Shown: piece after piece, positions 9,282 through 17,208 of the stretch | Numbering within the stretch: position 1 is the stretch's first letter | Layout of the letters: each line of letters begins with the position of its first letter | Assembly: GCA_027579435.1 (NCBI GenBank) | Contig: JANBPK010001384.1 | Coordinates: 1-17,208, forward strand | DNA length: 17,208 nucleotides | Origin: Candolleomyces eurysporus | Taxonomy: Eukaryota > Basidiomycota > Agaricomycetes > Agaricales > Psathyrellaceae | Reading direction: 5' to 3' | Notes under the pieces: generated by a model | What the model was told of the DNA's origin: nothing | The model's input: the letters and a program-made list of their open reading frames with translations, nothing else | Databases searched by the model: none | Program-made: the position numbers and the translations under genes

Positions 9282-10729
9282 GGGTCTAGCTTTTGGACTT
9301 AATTTGTTCCGGTGGCTTTCAGGACTAACCCATACCCATGCTAAGCATCCAAAAACACGTAAATGTGATACGTCAGGAGCTTCTTTGTAAAGAAGTTCAT
9401 ACAGAGACTTGAAATCTAATCTCCGTATTGGAGTTCAATTATAGACATGTACCACATGTTCCACAGAAAATTCCCACCAGGACTGTGGAATGCTAGCATA
9501 ATGCCGCATAGCTTCCGCTTTATCCATTATCGTCCTGTTTAATCGTTCAGCTCTCCCGTTCTGTTGAGGAGTCCTTGGCGCCGAGCCAGCTCCTTGATAC
9601 CTAACTCTTTGAGTAGATTATCAAAGGCACGAGACTTGTATTCTCCCCCGAAATCGGTCATCAGACCTTTGATATCGGAGTTGAATTGCGTTTTGACCAT
9701 AGCAACAAAGTGCCGGAAAGACTTAATAGCGTCATCCTTGGTCTTTAACAACGTAATCCAACAATAAGAAGAGAAGTCGTCAAGGAAGCTGATGAAGTAT
9801 TTATACTTATGATACGATTTAATTGGGAATTCCTTTAGATCAGAATGAATTTTCTCAAAGATATGCTTTGCTCGAGTTGAGCTCAGAGGAAATGATGCTG
9901 ACGTCATTTTTCCTTCCGCACATCCGGAACAAAGTCCTGGTTCTCTGGGAATTTTCAGATCTTTAGGGAAATTCTTTGTGAACTTAGAAGCTTTCCTGAG
10001 AACATCCACTGAGGGGTGTCCCAGACGCTGATGCCAAGTTTCATACTTAGCAGAATACACAACTGTTTGGGCATTAAAGTGGTCCACCAGGTTCTCAATT
10101 ACTGGTGTAGTCCTATAAATGGTCCGCCCATGAGAATATGGCATAGCCTCCAAACTTAATTGGTTATTCTCGTCGAAGAGAGTGATCGAAGCTTGATCAC
10201 CCATCATCGTATGACCGTTCTGTAGGAACCAACCTAGCGACAAGAGCTTTTCCTTGAAGCTAGAGACGTAGAAGACTGGATGCAAGCAAATCACACATTT
10301 CTTTCCACCGATGTAAAGGGAAAGAAAACAAGTTCCTTTACCTTCTATCGCAATAGATGAGGTTGCCATAGTAACCCCTTTACCTTTGATTATTTGATAA
10401 TCGACAAGGTCTTGTCTATTGTAGGTGAAATGTTGACTCGCTTCTGAATCCAGGATCCATCCCCTATTCTTACTTATGTTACTATCTGCACGCAAGGTCA
10501 AGTATTCCATTTCAGCACTTGTACAGGCAAAGAATACATTGTAACAGTCTGGTATATTACTAAATACTGCTGTTAAGTTATGCGTGAGTGATAGTTTCGT
10601 AAGAGGAGAAGACAACTCATACCTTCCAGAGATTGACTCTTCGTCACAATCTTGGCGGTATTGCTGTTCGTCATATGTGAAGGTACCAATTGGTATCCTG
10701 TAGATATGACCCATGATGACGCTCCTCAT
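9282..10729 (-). pseudogene. Copia protease, GAG-pre-integrase and integrase
   Basis: From 10729 downward the frame shows WILDSEASQHFT, the retropepsin site. The family motif is D-S/T-G, and here the Gly is Glu (codon at 10442-10444, GAA where GGA is expected). Then come WHQRLGHPS and CSGCAEGKM, the zinc-binding GAG-pre-integrase. The integrase core follows, with an IHSDLKEF aspartate and MTDFGGEY carrying the second aspartate. Near 9583-9588 the frame slips just before TPQQNGRAERLNRT, which supplies the catalytic Glu in the new frame. That frame runs on through HVVHVYN, a TGA at 9435-9437 where relatives have Arg (CGA), then TPIRRL and FGCLAWVWV to the linker. Lesions in protease and integrase make it inactive. 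Confidence 0.88.
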
Positions 10730-11053
10730 ACCTCTGCAAGTTTGGTAGTCGAAGATGACAGAGCACCATGTATATAGCCTGGACGATCCCGATGTAGCTT
10801 AGCCACCTGATGTTTGGCTGATATATGTTGTGTAATTTGCTCTCCATTGTATTTAGCAAGTTACGGTGTGAATGGGGCATTAGAGTACAATGTTTGGTTC
10901 TTGTACCACATAATTGGCTTTCCATTGTGCATAGCGAGTCATGTCAGGTTTTCTTTCCCATACTGATAACATTGTTCTTGAATTTCATTGTCTTCTGTAG
11001 TCCATCCAAGTACATAAATGACTGCAACAAGTTGATTCAGACTTGAACCTTGC
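10730..11053. other. 5' region of KDZ element with CATTG motifs
   Basis: This 324-bp gap between the copia fragment and the KDZ start codon has no convincing gene. It holds several motifs of the type TCCATTG, ACATTG and TTCATTG (around 10845, 10920, 10969 and 10985). These are reverse complements of the CAATGAA/CAATGGA motifs that fill the region downstream of the KDZ gene. The KDZ promoter and 5' end, and the copia junction, should lie here; I cannot place either exactly. Confidence 0.4.
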
Positions 11054-13793
11054 ATGGCCCCTCCCACAAAACGCCCTCAAAACGACTCTGAGTTGACGTC
11101 AAATGTGGTGTCACACTCCAAGAAGTCAAAGTCAAGCATACCAGGTCATTGCTCAGACTTTCGCTTGCCTGCTAATGCAAAACCCAAGCAAAAGTCAAGG
11201 GTAATATCTCTGGGAGAAGGCTCAGGATGGGTTCAATCGACTGCCACTCCATTTGAAACCAAGCCTGATCGCCTTTGTTTGCCACTTGCTAAATCAATTC
11301 CCCTGCAGAATCATCCCATTGACAACCTCAACAAAGCTCTCCCATCTCCTGACATCGTTCTTGACGCTGTCAATACTTCAAAGTCAACATTCAAAGGAAG
11401 GAAAATTCAGGGGTACTCAAATGAGGTGAGTTAATTGACAGTCATCATGTTATCTATCTGATCCAAATCTCACAGGAAAAACTCAAAGAATGGTTGCCAT
11501 TGCGCCAGAAAAGCCTCAACAAACTGCTGCTTAGAGATGGCTATACTGAGTATCTGGATCCCAGTGGTGATAAGGCTCTTTGTAGTCGGTGCTTGGAAAA
11601 GGCTGGAAGTGACAATGGCATAAAGCTGTACCAGTGTCTCACTTGCTGGGACGGATGCTTGCCCAAATGCGAGTCATGCATGTGTGATGTCCACCGGACA
11701 GACTTTTTGCACGAAATTGAGGTAAGAGTCTATGGAGCATCTGAGATCATGAATGATCGAACTGACCATTCTGCTTGATTGATTAGTGACTTGTAGGCTT
11801 GGAACGGGTTGTTCTTTGAGAGGACACCAATGTCTGCATTTACTTCACTGCGATATCAACTTGGCCATGGAGGTTCTTCGTGCACCACCCCAGTTGCCAC
11901 ACCAAAAGAATTCCTGGTGTTTGACACAAGTGGTATTATCAGGCTGAACCTCAATTTCTGTGGATGTGAGTGTTCTCTAACTGTGGACAAGTACATCCAA
12001 TTGCTCCACAGTGGTCTCTTTCCTGCAACAATCCAGCATCCACAGACAGTGTTTACATTCCGATGCCTGGAGACGCTTCATGAGCTCACATTGCAGAGTA
12101 AAATTACTGTCTTTGATTTCTACAACACACTTGTCCAGATGAGCGACAAGCTTCAACTTGGGAAGATACCGGTGAGTCCTATAGCCACCTACGGCGATAT
12201 GTAATTTATCTTATCTAAATGGTCCAGTTGCGTTGCAACAACTTACAAAGGGTGTTCCGCTTGTGGAAAACCCTGATGTTACTCAAGCGTGCCAAAAGAG
12301 GCCATTCTATGGGTGGTGTGCAAGCCACCTTGCCAGGGGAGCTTGCTCTGGATTGTCCAGCGTGCCCACAGCCAGGCAAGAATTTACCAGAGGGATGGGA
12401 AAAATCAGATCTGGCATTGCTGTATGTTCACTTCTGACTTATTGCTCGCCGCTGGTGCTAACTCAGGTTTAGATTTCTCTACACACTTTTCTTAGCCATC
12501 AATGCCAATTTTAAGTTGAAGGGAAAAGCTAAGGCCAAGTCCAAGCGGAGGGTTTGTGATGTGGAACTAATACCTGGCTGGTGCTACTGCGTGGAAGAGG
12601 AGGCTTACCAGGAGCATCTATCAAGTTATGTTGAAGAACCAGAGGTGCGTTCAACTAATCTTGATGCTGTGCGTCTATTCAAGATCGTCTCAGATCAACA
12701 CTTGTCATGCCGAACATGACGCTATAGTCAGGGCAGCTGTGCAATGCACTCCAGGGTACAGTGTCACCGGCACAGGTCTGGTCATCTGTTCCTGACATGG
12801 GCTAGTGAAGGCGAATGGGGTTGGTGACCTTCAAAAGGGAGAAAGGTACGGAACATTCAAATAAGTGTGTCAAGTCTTTCTGACGATTGTGCGGTTATCA
12901 GATATTGTAATATGGACTATATCATCCTGTCTGTTCTCGCTTTGATCACGGTGCTCCACGCAGTTATCACATATGATATTGCATGCCAGTGGTTCAAAAA
13001 TCTTGATAAACGCCTCGAGAAGTATCCTACATGGTTACAACTAAGTCCTGGCACCAAAATTGAGGCAGCGGTGCCATCATGGCACATCAACAGACATGGA
13101 CAAGCATGTCAAACAAAATTTGCTCTTTCGTACATGGAGGGTATGGGGCAAACATGTGGGGATGAAATTGAGGGGAGTTTCTCCCACACCAATTCTCTTG
13201 GAGCAAGTCTTTGGGAGATGGGACCTGCTGCCAGGCACGAAGCAATCAACGATGTGTACAGCGGTTACAACATCAACAAAATTATTCGGCTGCATGAGTA
13301 CTTTGCTGGCTGGGAGCTCCATGGTCTGACATTCACCAAGCTGCACTACTTGCACTGAAGCTGCAGAAAGCTCATGTCCTACACCACCAACATGAAGAAC
13401 ACTTTACGAAATTTAATTCAAGATTTTTGCCAGAGATTGTTGTTAAATGGACAGATATGGTCTCAGCTTGGGAACAGGATTGAACAAATTCAAACCCTTA
13501 TGAGGAGGTTGAGCTTGGTACGCGCTCCTCATCGTGCCTGTTGTTGTCAACATTTTCTGATTGGAAATTCCAGGTCTTCAATTCCAAGCTGTTCGCTTAG
13601 AACTGGCAAAAGAAGAGTCACCCAGCAACAGTCAAACAGCCGGCACAGTTGATTCCATCACTTCCATGTCGCAATTCTTGGTAGCCGGATTGGATCTGGA
13701 GGAGCAGCAGTGAGTACAGCTTTGATGGTCCTGAATCTACCACCCATACTCATTAAATAGGCGTGTTTTGGTCAAGGACAAGGAGATGACGGT

Positions 13794-14438
13794 GAAGTGA
13801 TCTAGAATGGCGAGACTACTAACACACCAACTAACACCTAACACTAACTCCAAGTTGAGCCATGCGAGGTAAGTAGTATGTATTCACCTTTTGTAGTTGT
13901 GCTGCACCAAAATCGGGGGTGCGAGTATGGGGGGTAGTGAGTATGGGGGGNTAGTGTAGAGTATTAAGAATTTACAAGTTCTCTCTCTTGTGCACACTAG
14001 TTCCAAATAATCATACAGTTAACCCTAAGGTTACTTCTTTATAGATTTGATCTTTCCTTTACTTAGTATCACGCCGCGCGAGATAAAAGTCACAAAACCG
14101 GTCGATTGCAAACACAAAATGAAAACAGCAGTAATTCTCTGGGGAAAAACTATGCTAAAAGAGTCCAATATATATACTATCTGGAGCCGTGCAATCACTG
14201 GAGCATGGTAAATAGGTGTACACGAGATTTATAAATAAAAAGAGTCCAGGCCCCAGCTAGAGAGAGAGATAAAGAGATAAAAAGAGGGTATTGGATACGC
14301 CAAGGTGCCGCCATGCCACTCCTGCGCTTGCGCCGTGACTATTAATAGATCCTTGTTGCCTTTTCTAGTATGCTGAGCGGAATGCCAAAGTTGATTGAGG
14401 GTGGTCGGTCTACGGTTATTCCAACCTCCACCTTGGTA
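13794..14438 (+). repeat. Right arm of ~650-bp inverted repeat
   Basis: This matches the minus strand of 6618-7270 with small differences. Shared landmarks in order are GGCGAGACTACTA, the G-rich tract, TGTAGAGTATTAAGAATTT, GTTAACCCTAAGGTTAC, CCAATATATATACTATCTGG, ATTTATAAATAAA, the AGAGAGAGATAAAGAG patch and GGTCGGTCTACGG. The G-rich tract is duplicated here (unit GAGTATGGGGGGTAGT, about 13922-13953) but single in the left arm. Confidence 0.82.
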
Positions 14439-15051
14439 TGCCTTTGCTCGAGCCGCGTGAGGAGGAGTCAGACCTCCGTCAATTGAATAGATTTATCTTG
14501 GCAAGTCCCTTGTGACCGCCCTCTGGGTTATCTCTTTCTGTGAACGACTTTCCTTTCAGAGTACTTTCGAGCTCCTTTCTCGTGCCATGCCAGCCATCAT
14601 GCCGTCTGATGTGCTGAAACCTTGCCGCGTCATCTCTTTATATGCTTAGGGACTCGCCCCACTGCTCTAGCACTGAATATACTTGATTAATGTGAGGCTG
14701 CGTGAGAGGGTAGGTACCTTTAGTGCCTAGGAAACCACCTCTATTGCTTTAGTAGTGAAATTGAGCCTTTCAGCTGCAGGGTAGGCTGTTTGATCTGAAG
14801 TGGCACCAACCTGCTAGCTTACTAAACCCTAATCTCGGGTATATGACGGCACACCTCTAAGTCGGCAGTCCTCGAGTAGACTCCAACTCTTGTGAACCCA
14901 AGAGTAGTGTACTCTTAAATTATCCTTTGCACCGTGCGAGTTATCTCAACACTGGAAGGGTTTCATAGTGTAGAGATTAAATAGACACGACCGTTAATTG
15001 AATTGTGAACAATATTCAATAAAATGGGTATTTATTTGCAAAAAAGCGAAC
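14439..15051. other. Unique, non-coding part of the insertion
   Basis: These ~610 bp have no counterpart near the left arm and no protein-like frame. Two small inverted repeats are visible: GGAGG-7-CCTCC at 14461-14477 and ACTCTT-8-AAGAGT near 14885-14905. Near 14969 TAGTGTAGAGATTAA echoes the TAGTGTAGAGTATTAA of the arm at about 13952, a possible trace of a second LTR start. Confidence 0.4.
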
Positions 15052-16218
15052 ACGGTCATATCAACGGCCTCCCTCAAGACCAATAAGAAACAGGCTGACT
15101 TGGTGGAGTGGAGTACATCACTATATTGGCGTATCCAAGCATGGAGGAAAACCCAACTGGGCTATACTCCTTACGTTGCTCAACTGCTGCCGAACACGGA
15201 GGATGACAGTGTTGACACCAAACACCTGGAGTTAGTGGCACCGCATCTGCCAAGCGCCTTGCCAACAAGCGCCCACTCAGGGATCAGGCGAGCATTGGAA
15301 ATGGAAAATTGGCTTTGAATTGCACAAGCTTCTGACTCCCTTGCTGAAATCTGAAGGCTGCGACGGGTGATAACAGGCCTCTGGCAATTCAAAAAATTGA
15401 ATTTGAGTGGAGAGGGGAATAAACTGAACACAAGGGTACGGACAACTCATAGCCGGCTGCAGAACAAGATCCAGCGATGTGTTTCTTGTTATTGTGCTGC
15501 TCAGCTGGCCTTACTCGCACTTGACCCGTCTGGAGCTTGGAAAGATCAGTTCCAAGAGCTGAAATATGCCGATGTAAGTGGACCTGGGAAGGAAGATGGT
15601 GAGAGTGACGGCAAATTTCTGCTATCTTGGATTTGGCTTGTTCCCTGTGTGGGGGACAAGGGCAAATCCAAAGGAGGAAACTCGGCAAATGCATCCAAAA
15701 GCTCCCTTATCACTGAAGACAAACTTGACGAAAGCTTGCGCGTTGAGTGGGCAAAGTCATGGGCACAAGTGCAACGTTGGAAGGAGGAATATCTACTGGT
15801 GCAGGAAGAGATGAGGAGAGTTGTTGTCTATTTTGAATGGCGCAGCGCCTGGTAGAGAAACAAAGGGTCCAAAGTCAATCAGTTGCTGATTGACAATGAC
15901 ATTGCACACAGCACCAGGGCGTATGCTCTTAAACAAGTGTCCTATTCAGATCGACTCGCTGCAAAGGCCCGTGCCAATTGGTCACCAATGCTCAACAAAT
16001 TGGGACTTGCCCCTGAGTGGATGAAGGCACTGTCAGCCACTGGCAGCCACGTAGAATTGCCAACATCACCAGAGGCAGTGCATGGGGAGCCTTCTGAAGG
16101 AGAGAATGGGGACGACATCAAGAGTGATGACTCAGATAGTGGCGGAACTGATGGGGACAGATATTTGACCGACTTGGATGAGCTCAATGTGTTCATTGAT
16201 TTTGAACTTGAGGACTAG

Positions 16219-16905
16219 ACACATGCAATTTGTATTATTAATTTGCTGGATGAGCACCCATTTGATTTGATAGCAAATGTGACAGCAACAAGCGCCCAAT
16301 GATACATTTTTCAATTGCAAATTCAGATTCAGATTGTCCAATGAAGCTTTTGTTTGCTGTGTTGAATGAAGCTGTGATTCATAAGTCAAATTCAGGTTGT
16401 CCAATGAAGCTTTCATTCACAAATTTTGCACCGGTGAATAAGGCGTGATTTGCAAGTTCAAAGCGCCCAATGAAACACCTTCAATCCCAAATCCAAAGCA
16501 TCAACTAGAGTTGTCATTCAAAATTTTGAAGCACCCAATGGAGTGCTTTGGATCTGGGAAGTGTCATTCACAAATTTGAGGCTTCCAATGAAGCACTTTT
16601 AATCTCAAATCCAAAGTGTTGAATGAAGTTGTTGTTTGCAAATTGAAAGAACCCAGAGAACAACTTTCCAATCAAAAATTTGAAGCTTCCAATAACACTG
16701 ACATCTGCAGATTCAAGATGTTCAATGAAGAATCTTTCAATTATAAGTATGAAGCCTTGAATGAAAATATCTTTCTCGAATTTGAATCACCTGTCCAATG
16801 AAGCTATCATTTGCAGATTCAAATTGTCAAATGAAGCCCCCTTTCAATCGCAAATTTGGAGCCCTAATGAGGCTGTCATTCTATCAAATTCAAGGTGTTC
16901 AATAA
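16219..16905. repeat. Degenerate array of CAATGAA-type motifs downstream of KDZ
   Basis: After the KDZ stop the sequence becomes a loose repeat in which TCCAATGAAGC or close variants (GAATGAAGC, CCAATGGAG) alternate with TTCATTCACAAATTT-like A/T-rich stretches, roughly every 35-60 bp. No gene is seen; the short frames at 16616-16801 and 16761-16994 are translations of the repeat. It may be the subterminal region of the KDZ element. Confidence 0.65.
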
Positions 16906-17208
16906 GCACTCTCAGCTGCACAATGAATAGCCCCCAATCATTTAATGGAAGGATCTTGCAATGTACCATTGGAATTCACAATGAACACCCTTGAATGAAG
17001 TGCCTTCAATGATGCCCAATAAAGTACTGTCAGCTACCCAATGAAATGATTGCTCAGTGGAGCACTCAGCTGCCCAGTGAATAGCCCCCAATTATCCAAT
17101 GGAAGAATCTCCCAATGTACCATTGAAATTCACAATGAAATCCTCTGAATGAAGTGCCTTCTATGATACCTAATGAAACACTCAGCTACCCAATGAATTG
17201 ATCTCCCA
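16906..17208. repeat. Tandem repeat of ~154-bp units, runs off the window
   Basis: A unit beginning CTCAGCTG..CAATGAATAGCCCCCAAT at about 16911 recurs at about 17065. Inner landmarks keep the same offset: GAATGAAGTGCC at 16993 and 17147, and CAGCTACCCAATGAA at about 17028 and 17182. The units differ at scattered positions and each contains several CAATGAA/CAATGGAA motifs. A third unit may follow beyond the end. Confidence 0.8.

Larger units (their letters stand above)
7271..10729 (-). mobile_element. Degraded Ty1/copia retrotransposon fragment
   Basis: On the minus strand the domains run in copia order: protease, GAG-pre-integrase, integrase, linker, reverse transcriptase, RNase H. Gag and a 5' LTR are not visible, so the element is truncated near 10730, a few hundred bases before the KDZ start codon. 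The RNase H domain ends after its first strand at 7271. Decay includes two nonsense codons (7471-7473 and 9435-9437), a frameshift near 9583-9588, and a changed protease active site. Two further apparent frameshifts coincide with Ns at 8355 and 8468 and are probably sequencing artefacts. The element cannot be autonomous as it stands. Confidence 0.92.
13794..15051 (+). mobile_element. 1258-bp insertion in the KDZ gene, flanked by ACGGT
   Basis: The KDZ reading frame stops making sense after ACGGT at 13789-13793 and resumes at the next ACGGT, 15052-15056. Removing one ACGGT plus the 1258 bp gives KDKEMTVISTASLKTNKKQ in frame, as expected for a KDZ protein. This is the signature of a 5-bp target-site duplication, the size copia integrases commonly make. 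The first ~645 bp are an inverted copy of the repeat at 6618-7270; the rest (about 14439-15051) is unique in the window and has no protein-like frame. I see no terminal inverted repeat and no second LTR inside. A solo or rearranged LTR-element remnant is the likeliest identity, but the ends are not TG..CA if the duplication is taken as 5 bp. Confidence 0.75.
11054..16218 (+). pseudogene. KDZ-family transposase with CxC2 cysteine cluster, interrupted and decayed
   Basis: Exons read: 11054-11425, 11476-11721, 11797-12171, 12228-12421, 12473-12644, 12694-12845, 12902-13517, 13574-13709, then 13761-13793 joined to 15057-16218 across an insertion. Introns are 49-75 bp. About 1150 codons, the usual size for agaricomycete KDZ proteins. 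The CxC2 cluster is in exons 2-3 (CSRC, CLTCWDGC, CESCMCDVH, then RYQLGHGG). KDZ core motifs follow: LALDCPACPQPG, NGVGDLQKGERYCNMDY across a splice, YDIACQW (12972-12992), SFSHTNSLGA, and TGLWQFKKLNL in the last exon. The first core motif reads AINANFKLK where the family usually has D-A-N-F, so a catalytic Asp seems replaced by Asn (12501-12503). In-frame stops: TGA at 12793, 13481, 15316 and 15352, TAG at 15853. A frame change falls in 13290-13345. KDZ proteins cut and paste DNA with an RNase H-like DDE fold; this copy is dead. Confidence 0.92.

Noticed and set aside
6618..14438. The two ~650-bp repeats as the paired LTRs of one retrotransposon
   Set aside because: They are in opposite orientation, and the right one interrupts the KDZ exon with its own target-site duplication. 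LTRs of one element are direct repeats.
15389..15694. Minus-strand open frame of 101 codons
   Set aside because: It is antisense to the last KDZ exon (TGLWQFKKLNL region), which has strong family character.
12793..15855. Alternative genetic code or stop readthrough to explain the KDZ stops
   Set aside because: Both TGA and TAG occur, and the same copy also has an insertion and an apparent catalytic substitution. Ordinary decay explains all of this.
16616..16994. Short open frames in the 3' array
   Set aside because: Their sequence is the repeat motif translated; composition is set by the array, and no start or splice context supports a gene.
16300..17208. CRISPR array
   Set aside because: Units are degenerate, spacing is uneven, and the setting is a eukaryotic intron-rich genome.

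Overview
The window looks like accessory, transposon-rich DNA from a basidiomycete fungus, most likely an agaricomycete. Three things point there: genes split by many short introns (about 47-75 bp, GT..AG), a KDZ-type DNA transposase with a CxC2 cysteine cluster, and a Ty1/copia retroelement of the fungal type. I do not recognise the species. There are no rRNA or tRNA genes and no CRISPR array.

Left third (1-6.2 kb): host-like genes of unknown function. Gene 1 (259-1875, +, 3 exons) converges on gene 2 (2093-3357, -, 3 exons, F-box-like N-terminus). Gene 3 (3571-4241, -) and gene 4 (4610-5225, +, cysteine-rich with a GRF-like C-x(5)-C-x-F-F end) diverge from a shared 368-bp spacer. A broken relative of gene 2 lies at about 5567-6160 (-).

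Middle (6.6-10.7 kb): a degraded Ty1/copia element on the minus strand. It carries protease, integrase, linker, reverse transcriptase and the start of RNase H. RNase H stops abruptly at 7271, where a ~650-bp repeat (6618-7270) begins. Gag and the 5' LTR are not visible.

Right (11.0-17.2 kb): a degraded KDZ transposase gene (+, at least nine exons, about 1150 codons). A 1258-bp insertion (13794-15051) splits its last coding exon. The insertion is bracketed by ACGGT on both sides and starts with an inverted copy of the repeat that ends the copia fragment. Downstream, 16.3-17.2 kb is an array of CAATGAA-type motifs that turns into a ~154-bp tandem repeat running off the window.

Two cross-cutting signals stand out. 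Most lesions in both transposons can be explained as C:G to T:A changes, including apparent hits on catalytic residues. Separately, the single Ns sit beside homopolymers, and deleting each of the three that fall in coding sequence restores the reading frame, so those frameshifts are probably sequencing artefacts.
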